This document shows, piece after piece, positions 23,401-34,339 of a stretch of DNA of 64,000 nt. Source of the DNA: Prosapia bicincta (taxonomy: Eukaryota; Arthropoda; Insecta; Hemiptera; Cercopidae); assembly GCA_036971475.1 (NCBI GenBank), contig JBAIZL010000003.1:85330542-85394541 (forward strand). Direction: 5' to 3'. Below the pieces are notes generated by a model. That model was not told the DNA's origin and ran no database searches. It saw nothing but the letters and a program-made list of their open reading frames with translations. The number at the start of each line of letters is the position of its first letter. Position 1 is the first letter of the stretch. Both the position numbers and the translations under genes were made by a program.

Positions 23401-25660
23401 ACCCTCTTCTGATTGTTTTTTATTAAATTTAGCCCCTGTCTTGAGGAAATTAACCACCTTCTGGAATCATCCCAAAGATCTATCCTCAGATCTAGCCTTT
23501 TATCAAAACGCCCTGCCCCCATATTCCTACTCGCAGGCAGTATTGTAGCAGACAAAAGCTGCGTAACCTCAGGGGCTACAATGATCCACCCTTTTCTGAT
23601 TGATTTTTATTAAATTTAGCCCCTGTCTTGAGGAAATTAACCACCTTCTGGAATCATCCCAAAGATCTATCCTCAGATCTAGCCTTTTATCAAAACGCCC
23701 TGCCCCCATATTTCTACTCGCAGGCAGTATTGTAGCAGACAAAAGCTGCGTAACCTCAGGGGCTACAATGATCCACCCTCTTCTGACTGATTTTCATTAA
23801 ATTTAGCCCCTCTCTTGAGGAAATTAACCACCTTCTGGAATCATCCCAAAGATCTATCCTCAGATCTAGCCTTTTATCAAAACGCCCTGCCCCCATATTC
23901 CTACTCGCAGGCAGTATTGTAGCAGACAAAAGCTGCGTAACCTCAGGGGCTACAATGATCCACCCTCTTCTGATTGATTTTCATTAAATTTAGCCCCTGT
24001 CTTAAGAAAATGAACCACCTTCTGGAATCATCCCAAACACCCATCCTCAGATCTAGCCTTTTATCAAAACGCCCTGTCCTCATATTCCTACTCGCAGGCA
24101 GTATTGTAGCAGACAAAAGCTGCGTAACCTCAGGGGCTACAATGATCCACCCTCTTCTGATTGATTTTCATTAAATTTAGCCCCTCTCTTGAGGAAATTA
24201 ACCACCTTCTGGAATCATCCCAAAGATCTATCCTCAGATCTAGCCTTTTATCAAAACGCCCTGCCCCCATATTCCTACTCGCAGGCAGTATTGTAGCAGA
24301 CAAAAGCTGCGTAACCTCAGGGGCTACAATGATCCACCCTCTTCTGACTGATTTTCATTAAATTTAGCCCCTCTCTTGAGGAAATTAACCACCTTCTGGA
24401 ATCATCCCAAAGATCTATCCTCAGATCTAGCCTTTTATCAAAACGCCCTGCCCCCATATTCCTACTCGCAGGCAGTATTGTAGCAGACAAAAGCTGCGTA
24501 ACCTCAGGGGCTTCAATGATCCACCCTCTTCTGATTGATTTTCATTAAATTTAGCCCCTCCCTTGAGGAAATTAACCACCTTCTGGAATCATCCCAAAGA
24601 TCTATCCTCAGATCTAGCCTTTTATCAAAACGCCCTGCCCCCATATTCCTACTCGCAGGCAGTATTGTAGCAGACAAAAGCTGCGTAACCTCAGGGGCTA
24701 CAATGATCCACCCTCTTCTGACTGATTTTCATTAAATTTAGCCCCTGTCTTGAGGAAATTAACCACCTCTGGAATCATCCCAAAGATCTATCCTCAGATC
24801 TAGCCTTTTATCAAAACGCCCTGTCCTCATATTCCTACTCGCAGGCAGTATTTTAGTAGACAAAAGCTGCGTAACCTCAGGGGCTACAATGATCCACCCT
24901 CTTCTGATTGATTTTCATTAAATTTAGCCCCTGTCTTAAGGAAATGAACCACCTTCTGGAATCATCCCAAACACCCATCCTCAGATCTAGCCTTTTATCA
25001 AAACGCCCTGTCCTCATATTCCTACTCGCAGGCAGTATTGTAGCATACAAAAGCTGCGTAACCTCAGGGGCTACAATGATCCACCCTCTTCTGATTGATT
25101 TTCATTAAATTTAGCCCCTCCCTTGAGGAAATTAACCACCTTGTGGAATCATCCCAAAGATCTATCCTCAGATCTAGCCTTTTATCAAAACGCCCTGTCC
25201 TCATATTCCTACTCGCAGGCAGTATTGTAGCAGACAAAAGCTGCGTAACCTCAGGGGCTACAATGATCCACCCTCTTCTGATTGATTTTCATTAAATTTA
25301 GCCCCTGTCTTAAGGAAATGAACCACCTTCTGGAATCATCCCAAACACCCATCCTTAGATCTAGCCTTTTATCAAAACGCCCTGTCCTCATATTCCTACT
25401 CGCAGGCAGTATTTTAGTAGACAAAAGCTGCACCATCTCAGGGGCTAACAAAACCCATTCTTCTCTGATTGGCTGATCGATTTTCGCTAAATTCAGCCCC
25501 CCCATGATGAAATGAACGTTTTCATGCCATTATTCCAGAAAATCATTTTCAGATCTAGCCTTGTAACAAAAATCCCTGTCCCTACCCGAAGCCATGACAC
25601 GGCAGACAGGGAGTGTCGTGTGAGTCACATACTGCGTAACCTCGGAAGGTCCTAAACTCC
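17500..25660. repeat. 187-bp satellite array, 42 regular monomers
   Basis: The landmark tttagcccc recurs from 17631 to 25297. The distance of 7666 bp equals 41 periods of 187 minus one base, and the single missing base is in the monomer near 24768. Monomers differ at a handful of diagnostic sites (for example cctgtcctcat versus cctgcccccat; agatctatcc versus acacccatcc). Both flanks (17510-17620 and 25494-25660) carry strongly diverged monomer-like sequence, so the array probably grew from a local ancestor. Each monomer shows a 66-codon frame, but 187 is not a multiple of three, the start is TTG not ATG, and frames do not join. It is therefore non-coding satellite DNA. Confidence 0.97.
18550..24160. 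repeat. Higher-order repeat of 17 monomers (3179 bp), two copies
   Basis: Rare private variants recur at exactly 3179 bp: gcaagc at 19045 and 22224, atgcacc at 20031 and 23210, ccttttctg at 20411 and 23590, and the rare 'cttaagaaaatg' monomer at 20795 and 23974. Correspondence holds from about 18.5/21.7 kb to about 21.0/24.2 kb and then fades. A block of 17 monomers was therefore duplicated once, recently. Confidence 0.9.
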
Positions 25661-26452
25661 CTTTTTTTCTGACTAAATGACTTTCGTTAAACAAGAGAAA
25701 GAGCCCAACGTCAGCTAGCTGTCCTCCCTGAAGAACAAATAAACGTCCTCCAGAATAAAAATTCTTATTCGCCCCCCCCCCCTTTACAAACATCCCTGAA
25801 ATAATAATATAAACTTAGAATTACAATACGTTTAATACTTCCCTTCTGCTACGTAGAATGTCCTTGCTACAACGTGTTTAGTTGGAAAGTCACCTGATGA
25901 CCGGTCGCGTCTTTTTGTGAGAGAGGATTTCACAATACATCTGCTACTTCCAGACGCTACTTCCACACTTAAATACAATCTGAACGCCAGTGCATGGGCG
26001 AGACGATGCATTCCTTAGTGGGTTCTCTCGTTCGAATTGTTAACGATAAACGCCTCGCTAGGGTTTCTGTTCTACAATACTTTCCCTTCTTTTTGAGGGT
26101 TTGTAAGGTTTGTATTTCCCCAATTTGATAAGGTTTGTATTGGAATATCCTATTTTTTTTTAAAAGTGTAAAGTAAATCGTGCGACACGTATAAACGTCT
26201 ACAAACGGAGTTGGTTTTCAGTATACCGTTTAAAACACAGGATTTCAACATCAGCAGTTTTGACTTTATTTATAGGTTATGTTGCCATCATTTTCATTAA
26301 ATCCGAACTACCGTATATTTAATTCTAATAGCAGATTCTAATTATTCGCTTCAACTTATTGTTTTTTTTATACAATTTATATAGAAAAAAAAAATCTATT
26401 CGAAAACATTTTAAAACTATAATAATAATATACAATATCAAGAGCACAGTGG
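25661..26452. other. Intergenic stretch right of the satellite
   Basis: A C-run (about 25772-25781) and otherwise unique-looking DNA. The sequence aaggtttgtatt occurs twice near 26110-26140. No gene recognised. Confidence 0.45.
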
Positions 26453-26540
26453 TACAATATATTACAAAAATATAGGTGAAAAAACCCAAAAACCATAAAA
26501 TTAATAAAAAAACAACTAAAATAAGTTATCTAAGATTAAA

Positions 26541-26583
26541 TCCTTATGTACATTTCGATGACAAAGTCATCATCTTCAGAGGT
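26541..26583 (-). ncRNA. Hammerhead ribozyme (ATGTACAT lineage), intact-looking
   Basis: Minus strand: CCT (stem I), CTGAAGA (fits CUGANGA), T, GATGAC-TTT-GTCATC (perfect six-pair stem II), GAAA, then ATGTACAT as a self-complementary stem III, A17, and AGG closing stem I. Predicted cleavage lies between 26545 and 26544, after an AUA triplet. All core bases are present. Confidence 0.8.
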
Positions 26584-26679
26584 TCCTATTACAAAAGTAC
26601 AATGTAGAATACATCAATTAACTAGAGTCAGTCTAGTTTGTTAATTTTTTGTATTCTAGATTGTACATTTGTAATAGGA

Positions 26680-26722
26680 ACCTCTGAAGATGATGACTTT
26701 GTCATCGAATTGTACATAAGGA
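26680..26722 (+). ncRNA. Hammerhead ribozyme (ATGTACAT lineage), core mutated
   Basis: Mirror copy with CTGAAGA at 26684-26690 and a perfect stem II, but GAAT replaces GAAA at 26707-26710. This breaks the A15.1-U16.1 pair, so it is probably inactive. Confidence 0.7.
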
Positions 26723-26806
26723 TTTAATCTTAGGTAACTTATTTTAGTTATTTTTTGAATAATTTTTGTGGTTTTGGTGTTTTTTCACCTATATTTTTGT
26801 AATATA

Positions 26807-27689
26807 ATAATAATGATAAAATAATTAGTTCGTTGTAAGATAATTAATTTTTTGTATTTTATACAATTAAATTAAAGTGAAAGAAATATCAAATTACATT
26901 TATTCTACTGTGGCAGATATATTTTTAAAAAACAAGTATTATTTTTAAGCATTCTAAAAGCAATGAAATAAATATATTTTCATATTAAGAAAAAATATAA
27001 GGAAATTTATATTATTTACTAGACGAAAAAAATATAGTTATACATTAAATATTTACTTTCTATGCTTTAAGATATGGTTAAAACAAGGCCTTCTTGCTGT
27101 AAGAATTATAGATTTTTTTCTATACAGGAATACAGTCAATTTAAAATGGATAACACACAAGGCCATTAAAGCACTGTCGTTTTTATCGCCTATCAGGTGT
27201 AATAGGCTAGTTGGAGCTGATAGCCACTTTACTATAACACTACGTGGAGGGTAAAGGGGTAAGATGTGTTAAGTCTGCTTTACCGTAAGGCGATCATTTC
27301 TCAAGGGAGACCATTTATTTTTTATCTGCTCGCAATTGAATGTCTTAGATGCTTGGAAAAGATAAGTTATAAAGCTGTAATAATGTTGAAGTTCTTTTGT
27401 TAAAAGTACATTATGTAAGTGGTAGAAATATAATTAAAGTAATTTCCATGTCATAAAAATACAATAAATGTTAACAAGATTGAAGACTTTATATCGATAA
27501 GAGATTGATATCGATATGAAGTACAATCGCTTCATAAAATGTTGATAAATAACACACAAATAAACATTATTGTAACCATGAAAAACCGTGTATGTTCAAA
27601 TATTAATAGACGTTAGTGGAAATAATAAAACAATCATTGATATTTCATTATACGACGGAGTTTTTCAGATGTAAAGGTTTTTCAATTCC
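26807..27689. other. AT-rich intergenic stretch, nothing recognised
   Basis: No reading frame or repeat of note. Confidence 0.5.
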
Positions 27690-28150
27690 TTCTATTAATT
27701 TACACTCTACCAATTTACATCTTGTTCAAATTTTCAATCGTTAATAAAATAATTTTTATTTATCCACTCAAGTTCAAATGATTTTTTTTAAAACTTGCAT
27801 AAGATGGTACTTGATGTTAATACAGTTTTTTCAAATAATAATTTAATAATTCAAATTTAATAATTTTAGTTTTATGTAGGAGAAAAACTCATCAAACTAC
27901 ACAAAAGGGGCAAGGTATGAAATATACTTATCTCATCCCATTTGGCTTAAAAGAAGTTAACACATGATTTCATAAAACAGCTGATTTTATGTTATTTGTT
28001 TAAGGAATTTATTTTAAAGCATAGGTTAGGTTACTTTATTTATATTAATTGTAGTTATTTAATAAATAGTAACTAAAATTAAAATTTTCTGTGTTGACCT
28101 AAGTAGGAATTGACGTTAAAAGTTTTTGGTTTTATTACTTGTTTTTTTAG
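27690..28150 (-). repeat. Dispersed repeat family D, copy 2 (no tRNA-like part)
   Basis: Same order of landmarks as 985-1375: tttatccactcaag, gatgttaatacag, cagctgattttatg, aagtaggaattgac. It extends further outward on the left (ttccttctattaatttacac), matching in reverse complement the end of the copies at 32.8 and 59.8 kb. Confidence 0.65.
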
Positions 28151-29065
28151 AACCATATAACAAGAAAAATTGTTACTAGGCCAGATAGATAATATTAAAT
28201 TTCATGGTCTGTTTCTTATAATCTTGTTTTATTTTTGATAGTATCGTGTGTTGGTTTGTTTTTTAGGTCGTGTTAAAAGAAAGTCCCTGGATATTACATG
28301 CAAACGTACGCATTTCCGCCATAACTCTGTCTGTCTGGAACAGTGTAATGGCAATTTTATGCTAACACTCTGCATATCTTAAGATGCTAAGTATTTCGAA
28401 TTGCTCTGTTTGAAAGAAAGCTTTAATTTTGTAGATAATAGGCGTTTTTCGTTAACGTAGATTAAAAAAATAAATTCTTTCACTTTGTTGCGTAATAAAG
28501 TAGACGGAGATTTAAGTGTAGCAAGTGTTGTGTGTGTGAAGAAATACTGTGTAATAATTTAATTAGCAATACTGTATTCGCAATACCATACAGTCAAAGT
28601 GAGCTAGCGTGAAGCGTGAATAACGCATGCGTGATTGTGTCTTTCCCTCTCCAAGAATAACAACTCCACCATGTACAGTCAATCAAGGAGGGTAACATTT
28701 TGTATTGTACCTACTTGTGTTTGTTTAACGTTTAACTAAAGAGCAGTGATAATTTCTGACATTGCCTGTACCGTCATACCTCAGACTTGAAAGAGAGGAA
28801 TGGGAGGGAAATTTCGCTTTCTGACCGTTTTCTCTCTTACTCCACGCTAATCGGCGCACTTTGTACACGATATTAATCAAATAACTATTTGATTAATAAC
28901 TATTTAACAAAGTTACATTGATTAACACTGTTGCAGGTCTACATTTCGATGTCAAAGTCATCGTCATCATAGTGTATACTTGCAATGAAATTACAAATAA
29001 ACGTGTACAGTTCAGTTATTATGTAAAGATGCAAATGGCCGTATGCGCAGTGGTCAAAGGACCCT
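28151..29065. other. Intergenic stretch with one decayed hammerhead motif
   Basis: Nothing coding is recognised. At 28939-28977 the minus strand reads CTATGATGAC, GATG...CATC, GAAATGTAG. This is the ATGTACAT-lineage ribozyme with an inserted base in the core and a broken stem III. Confidence 0.45.
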
Positions 29066-29083
29066 AGTGCGCATGCGCTGCGC
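29066..29083. promoter_or_regulatory. NRF1/Ewg-type palindromic site
   Basis: TGCGCATGCGCT is a perfect match to the YGCGCATGCGCR consensus bound by NRF1 and its insect relative Erect wing. A related cgcatgcg is at 28626. The neighbourhood is richer in CpG than the window average. No transcription unit can be attached with confidence. Confidence 0.4.
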
Positions 29084-29409
29084 CAAGGAGCGTTCTTTAC
29101 GGATTTGTTCTGGTTTTAGCCTCTTCTCGACACAGAATAAATGTTTTCGTTTAGTGTTTTTGCCTTTTATCGTGCATTTTAATTTTAATGCTGCATTTAC
29201 ATCATGCCATGCGTTCAAAGTGTCATGGATGTGTTACCTAGTACATTTTAAAAATGAAACTGCGAGCCAATCACTTAACAAGCCATATGTTAGCGTATAA
29301 GGTAGTGGCAAGAATGCTTCACTCCACCCGCTGCGTGCGATGTTTGTTTACAAAGTAATTCGTCTGTAACTTCAAGGAACATTATCCATTGAAGCTGTAA
29401 TTATGGTTT

Positions 29410-29575
29410 ATTTTTAGTTTTATGATTGTAACTAGGTTACGTATAGTCATTGTTTTGAAGAGTAATTCAGTTATTATTTAACAAGGTAATCGACTGACGA
29501 GGCTACCTCTGATTGGTCGGTAAAAGTTTGATGTGCGTGGCTTCGGCACCTATATAATTATTCAGACCGTATTTA
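29410..29575 (+). promoter_or_regulatory. Repeated CCAAT/TATA promoter-like block, copy 2
   Basis: CTGATTGGTCGG (an ATTGG inverted CCAAT box) is followed about 40 bases later by CTATATAAT. The order of phrases matches 17330-17485. It lies 540 bp upstream of the open exon-like stretch at 30111 on the same strand, so it could serve that unit. The second copy before the satellite argues for a transposon-derived promoter. Confidence 0.4.
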
Positions 29576-30110
29576 ATTTAGTTTGTTTTGAAACTTTATT
29601 ATAGCTATACCCTCAAATGGTGACGTGTCACTCAATTGTTATAGGCCTAAGGTTTAATCAATATGTTTTTATTAAATAGTTTTTTATCAATATTTTGTAT
29701 TGTTTATGAGTTGTGATATTGCCGTTATGTTCATTTAGTTTTATTTCTGAATGTGTAACTGTCTTCATTATTTTGTGTTTCTTGCACTGTTTATCTTAGA
29801 AGGCATAGTACCTCTTCCCTTCTATGCACAACGGATTTACGGAAATGTTGTTACTTAATGTTCTAGCATGTTTATACATATTTACTCTTTGTACGTACAT
29901 AATAACTAACATCTATAATTTATTCCATAAACAACAACAGTTTGTTGGAGTTATTTCTTCTACCGGAAATTAAACTATAATAGAATAGTTCTTGTTACGT
30001 TGCATCTGATCTGATAATTGCCACATTTTATATACGTCACTCAACATACAGTGCAAGGCATTTTTAATATATTATATTTTTCATTTATCCCGCCCATTGT
30101 TTTTTTATAG

Positions 30111-30377
30111 AATCCGTCCAATCCTCGTGACAGTGATCCTCTAGCGAGCTGTTTTCGTCTCACATGCGAATGGGTCAGTATCCCTACCGCGGATGATGGC
30201 AACAGAATTTATTGCCCATGTACCAAGCTGATACGCTTTTTACATGGAAAATTAGAAGATACTGAAATAAAACAGAAAGTTGAGTGTCGCATTAAGAGCG
30301 GGATTAAAAATCCTGAGAAGCAAAAGACCCTGCAGGAAAAAACGCGCGACAAATCATGTAGGAACCTGGGGGGCTAG
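30111..30377 (+). CDS. Candidate internal/terminal exon, unknown protein
   Basis: A pyrimidine-rich tract ending TTTTTTATAG (30101-30110) is a good splice acceptor. Directly after it, 88 codons stay open to a TAG at 30375: NPSNPRDSDPLASCFRLTCE, then IYCPCTKLIRFLHGKLEDTE, then IKQKVECRIK, ending SCRNLGG. The composition is more coding-like than the surroundings, and the cysteines (C-x5-C, later CPC) could bind metal. It has no ATG. A weak donor (cat|gtagga) lies at 30358. I recognise no family. It may be a host exon, a transposon exon or chance. Confidence 0.35.
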   Translation, partial: NPSNPRDSDPLASCFRLTCEWVSIPTADDGNRIYCPCTKLIRFLHGKLEDTEIKQKVECRIKSGIKNPEKQKTLQEKTRDKSCRNLGG

Positions 30378-30796
30378 GATATCCTTATGATAAGGAATAA
30401 GAAGGGAGTGTTATCTTTTAAATACCTTGTTAGTGAGACTATGGTAGCAGTGAGAAGTGCATCTTTTTCCGCTGTTTATTTCAAACTGAAATGGCATGTA
30501 AGGCAAAATTTGTACCTCCGTTGAGACTGAGCTACGTCCCTGGAAATGTCGCTGCGTCACCTGGAACATTTTATTTTATGGTTAGAGCTAAACGATGAGG
30601 AGGTACAGCGCCACCTGTGTGTGTAGCGGGTGGGGTCGTACCTATTCAGTGGGGATGTGAGCGGGGATGTTGTATGTGCGTGGGCCTCTTAAGAGTATTT
30701 ATTAATGTACACCCGATCATCAGAGAGCTCTACCGGTAAAACGTCAAATCACGATATGGAACAAGAAGTATTTAAAAAGAAGAAAGATAATAAATG
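30378..30796. other. Intergenic stretch, nothing recognised
   Basis: No motif, repeat or frame of note. Slightly GC-richer around 30520-30680. Confidence 0.45.
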
Positions 30797-30845
30797 ACAA
30801 AATAAAAGAAGATACAAATACAAGACTAATTTATTGAATCACACA

Positions 30846-30890
30846 ATTCAAAGCTTTTCTTTGACAAACAGTTCCAGTATCATCAGGAAT
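30846..30890 (-). ncRNA. Hammerhead motif (AAGCTT lineage), stem II lost
   Basis: ATTC, CTGATGA, GAAA, AAGCTTT and GAAT are all in place on the minus strand, but the bases between CTGATGA and GAAA no longer pair well. Core conserved, fold damaged. Confidence 0.6.
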
Positions 30891-30929
30891 AACAAATAAT
30901 GTCCTTTTAACTTTTTGAGATTGTTTGTT

Positions 30930-30974
30930 ATTCCAGATGATGTTGGTAGCGTTCGGCAACGAAAAACTTTAAAT
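30930..30974 (+). ncRNA. Hammerhead motif (AAGCTT lineage), core mutated
   Basis: ATTC, then CAGATGA (U4 changed to A), stem II GTTG...CAAC, GAAA, AAACTTT. The core and stem III are mutated; the copy is recognisable but almost certainly inactive. Confidence 0.6.
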
Positions 30975-31023
30975 TGTATGATTGAATAAATTATTCTTAT
31001 ATTTGTATCTTCTTTCATTTTTT

Positions 31024-31025
<2 letters not shown>

Positions 31026-31066
<41 letters not shown>
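31026..31066. repeat. (TA)n microsatellite
   Basis: It separates two hammerhead-bearing PLE fragments. Confidence 0.95.
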
Positions 31067-31069
<3 letters not shown>

Positions 31070-31390
31070 GTTTTCTTGTTTAATAATCTAAAACAACTTG
31101 GGTTATTCTAATACAAGAATATTTATTAATTTATATTCAAAGCTTTTCGTTGGTAAACAGTATCAACATCATCAGGAATGAACAATACAATAATGCAAAG
31201 TATAGGCCTAAAACATATGTTAAATTAGAAATAGAATTGTTGCTAAATTTACAAAAATTGCCAAGTATATTTTGTTGCTGTAACATTATATATTAATGTT
31301 TAATAAAAGAACAAATACAAATACATTCTAAATATGATACTATATTCAATGTGTATAAATATATATCCCAAACCAAAACACACAATTAAA
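31070..31390. mobile_element. Inverted PLE 3'-end fragments meeting near 31292
   Basis: From 31292 leftward (minus strand) are the end of the endonuclease frame (atgttacagcaacaaaat), the 3' region, a hammerhead and the tail aacaagaaaac next to (TA)n. From 31300 rightward (plus) the frame LIKEQIQIHSKYDTIFNVYK matches LINEQIQVKSKFDNIFSVCN of the 11.2-kb copy. This is another inverted junction, here within the endonuclease's last 25 residues. Confidence 0.75.
31135..31179 (-). ncRNA. Hammerhead ribozyme (AAGCTT lineage), intact core
   Basis: Minus strand: ATTC, CTGATGA, T, GTTG...CAAC, GAAA, AAGCTT, U, GAAT. The core is complete and stem II is one pair shorter than in the 10.5-kb copy. Predicted cleavage lies between 31139 and 31138. 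Confidence 0.8.
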
Positions 31391-32334
31391 CTTTGTAGAA
31401 AATGTAAAATTAACAAACCAGAACTACAGAAGCATAATACAAAACGGCAGATATAATACGTAAATAATCTATAAACAATAAAACTGCCAGTAAAGTAAAC
31501 TCTATAAACCAAAACCAAAACGTCCACTTGATAGATCCATAAAGTAGGCTACTTAACACTTGCATAAATATTACCAAAATCTTACAAACTAACCAACACA
31601 TTTCAAAAATATGCTTATAAAATAGCCCACTCCACACACAACACTTTCAACAAACAATTTAAAGCCAACATGAAAAAGTTATTTACACTTGAGTGGTGTA
31701 TACAAGCTAACTTCCAGTTCGTGCCCAAGTTTTCTACTTTTTCACACGCTACAAAGGACATTCCCAAACAAAATCAGCCAATTAAAATTTGCTGATTCTC
31801 TCAGGTCCATAAACCACAACCCCACAAACGTAACATGAAACTACGAATTGTCCACAAACAAAACAAAAATAACCGACACTACACAACGAAACAGCACGAA
31901 TAACACAAACATTTCTAGCTACACACAACAAACATACTAAACGCCCAATTACATTACAACTCACTTGACTTCGAAATCCCTAAAACAAAAAAAATCACCT
32001 AATAACCTACCCCGCTTCCATCCTAGCATAAAACAACAAAGACATCTATTACTGTCCGAGTTGTCGATGGGATAAATCTCTCTAAACGGCTACCCACATT
32101 AAACAAGGAAATTAAGTACTACTATATCAAAGTGTCATATTAATATATGTTTATATATGTGGAAATAAAATTTACAGCGTCTAAAGTTTTCAGTCTGTGC
32201 CCACAGGCTGCTGACGGACCGACCCTTGTAGTCTCGTATCAACCGTCCTCCCCCTACTTGAGCTGCGCGAATATTCACTTGTTGTGTACTTCAAAATGAA
32301 AACCTATTTAATTATTTCCGAAACATATCGTTAA
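31391..32334. other. Intergenic stretch, nothing recognised
   Basis: Long minus-strand frames (31300-31637, 31782-31964) are A/C-rich on the plus strand, giving Val/Cys/Leu-rich translations. No motif or homology is seen. Confidence 0.5.
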
Positions 32335-32840
32335 ACAAGTAATATAACATTTTTTTTCAATGTAAATTCCTACTGAGGTCAAGAGGAAAATTTTATCATT
32401 GTTTGCTTATTTCCAGTTAGTTTGTTTTATTTTATTCGTTTCATTCATTTTCAACATTACAGCCTTATATATGATATTTTTCGTTACCATGGCAACCGTT
32501 TAAGATTGTACAATGGAGGATTCGACGAAAACCAGATGGGGGAAAAACTCGTATACATCTTTGAGAAATTCAGCTCTTGGTGTTGGAAAGTAGGCGCCAA
32601 TGTGCGCTAGACTTTGAAGATTCACAGTTCGAATCCGGATAGTCCCCTAAATTTTTATAGTTTATTTATTGAATAAATATTCGATAAAACTTTATTATCG
32701 TCATTTGTCATTTACTATAGGTTAACAAAATTTATTTGAAGATGAGTGGAGCAACAAACGTATTTTATTAGCAATTGAAAATTTGTACAACATATATAAT
32801 CAGGAGGGTGTGAGCTAATAGAAGGAAATAAAAACGATTA
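32335..32840 (+). repeat. Dispersed repeat family D, copy 3 with tRNA-like core (SINE)
   Basis: Begins with taaattcctactgaggtcaa, which is the reverse complement of the end of copies 1-2, and ends gtgtgagctaatagaagg. The centre (32589-32640) reads tRNA-like: GGCGCCAATG (A-box-like), GCGCTAGAC-TTTGAAGA-TTC (close to a phenylalanine-type anticodon arm with GAA) and AGTTCGAATCC (a B box). Upstream lies GTTACCATGGCAACC at 32485-32499. It matches 59075-59850 throughout. Confidence 0.7.
32485..32499. promoter_or_regulatory. X-box-like palindrome (RFX-type) inside the SINE
   Basis: GTTACCATGGCAACC fits the RFX X-box (GTNRCC, RGYAAC half sites). The copy at 59479-59493 keeps GTAACCATGGCAAC. It is shared by descent, so no function is implied by itself. 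Confidence 0.4.
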
Positions 32841-33948
32841 AGAAATGTAACCATACGTTAAGCAATTTTATTAATCTATTATTTGCAGTTTAATTATATT
32901 ATATTATATAAATAATACATTGATATACATTTGATTTCTTAATTTAATTATTTTTTTATCTTTTTTAATTATTTTTTGTTTTTTCTCCTCAATCCAACTA
33001 AAATTTTTTTACTGATATATTTTTGTATAAAATGAGTTTTCATTTAGAAAAACACAACTGGGGGTTAATTGCCAGGTCAAATCGTGGAAGGAAGGTTTGC
33101 AAAGGTTATAAGAGTCTGACAGAAGATTTATAACAGTGCTTTTCCGAAATTTTACAGAGTTAAATAGCCCAAGTTGAAGGAAGAATTAAATAATATTAAA
33201 GGTAGTAATTGTTACTCCTTCTGCCTTATTAATTCTAATTGGCGATCCTATTTAAAAGCAAACATTGTTTTGAAAATAAGCTATCTCATTCCCAGTTTTG
33301 TTAGTAACATTGAACGTGTTTTGGAAAATAAAACATTTAGTCCTGAGTGGAAGATGAACAATATTTTAAATTTTGACGTAAAAATATAATAACTTTTTTA
33401 CACGTTTTTATGTTTATGTAACTAAAATTTAAAAATTACAGATATTAAAAGAAAGTAATCTACTTTTCGTAATCCGGTTGTTCCTCAGATCTTAAACAGT
33501 TCAAAGTTCTGAACGTTTTGTATACTTTACTGAAGGGTAGCAGACACAGGCGATGCGGGTTGCCTATTTAAGCAAGAATTACAAAGACAAAAACAAGTAA
33601 GACCCACCTGGTGGCGGTATTGAGCGACGCGGAGAGCTCCACTGGCGTAAAAACCCTTGTTATTCACCCCGACACTCTGACGTCATCCCGTATCTGCATT
33701 CACTTTCTACTTCCTCTTTGGTTGCGTCACACGTAAAGGCATTCCCAAAACATACTTTGTAAAGTACTGCGCATTCTTGCATACGGTGGACCTCAGTCCG
33801 TCAGTGTACAATTTGTTTCAAAGTACGACCAAGGCCCTGTTAGATTTAACGCCGAGTTTTTCCTACAATTTTAAAGTCATATTATTATTTGTCTCAGTTG
33901 GTGGAAAGACTAAAAGCTTTTGTCTAAAAATAAGGATACGATATAATA
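32841..33948. other. Intergenic stretch, nothing recognised
   Basis: A 71-codon frame at 33174-33389 has no recognisable motif. A tgacgtca site is at about 33680. No repeat found. Confidence 0.45.
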
Positions 33949-33964
33949 CACACACACACACACG

Positions 33965-34038
<74 letters not shown>
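33949..34038. repeat. (CA)n microsatellite
   Basis: CA run with a few CG interruptions. The 201-codon frame through it is an artefact. Confidence 0.95.
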
Positions 34039-34042
<4 letters not shown>

Positions 34043-34183
34043 CTGCGACTGGCAATTTCAGGTCACAGATTATCGTCGCAATTATAAAGACATTATAGGT
34101 TTTTTGATGGGTTATGTAAGCTTAATTTTGAGGGGTAAAAGAAAAATAAAGGGACCTAAGGGTTATAATAGGCTAAGTAAAGG

Positions 34184-34186
<3 letters not shown>

Positions 34187-34214
<28 letters not shown>
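34187..34214. repeat. (TA)n microsatellite, followed by (ATT)n
   Basis: TA run, then (ATT)n at 34234-34250. Next to it a 55-bp unit (tctaaattctcaatg) occurs twice at about 34263 and 34311. Confidence 0.85.
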
Positions 34215-34217
<3 letters not shown>

Positions 34218-34339
34218 CAATTAAATGACACATATTATTATTATTATTATTATATATATATTTCTAAATTCTCAATGATAATCATTCTTAATATAATATT
34301 TTTATATAATTCTAAATTCTCAATGTTATTCATTCTTAA

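Larger units (their letters stand above)
26453..26806. repeat. Snapback repeat carrying two hammerhead motifs (ATGTACAT lineage)
   Basis: The arms at 26453-26611 and 26650-26806 are reverse complements with few mismatches, around a central spacer of about 40 bp. Each arm runs from attacaaaaatataggtg through the ribozyme to ggaacctctgaagatgatg or its complement. The structure is like the 48.2-48.43 kb snapback, which has the same stem III and stem I. Confidence 0.85.
30797..31020. repeat. Snapback repeat with two decayed hammerheads (AAGCTT lineage)
   Basis: The arms 30797-30899 and 30920-31020 are diverged reverse complements beginning gaagatacaaatacaag and ending cttatatttgtatcttc. The right side runs into (TA)n at 31026-31066. 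Arm divergence is the highest among the snapbacks here, implying an older pair. Confidence 0.75.

Noticed and set aside
17803..25476. Many 66-codon frames in the satellite as a peptide family
   Set aside because: They start with TTG, the 187-bp period is not divisible by three so the frame moves every unit, and there is no spacing or start context for separate genes. They are products of the repeat.
17500..25660. CRISPR-like regular array
   Set aside because: There are no alternating short repeats and unique spacers. The whole 187-bp unit is repeated.
32589..32645. Functional tRNA gene
   Set aside because: The B box and a phenylalanine-like anticodon arm are present, but the acceptor and D arms do not pair and the sequence lies inside a dispersed repeat. 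SINE is the better call.
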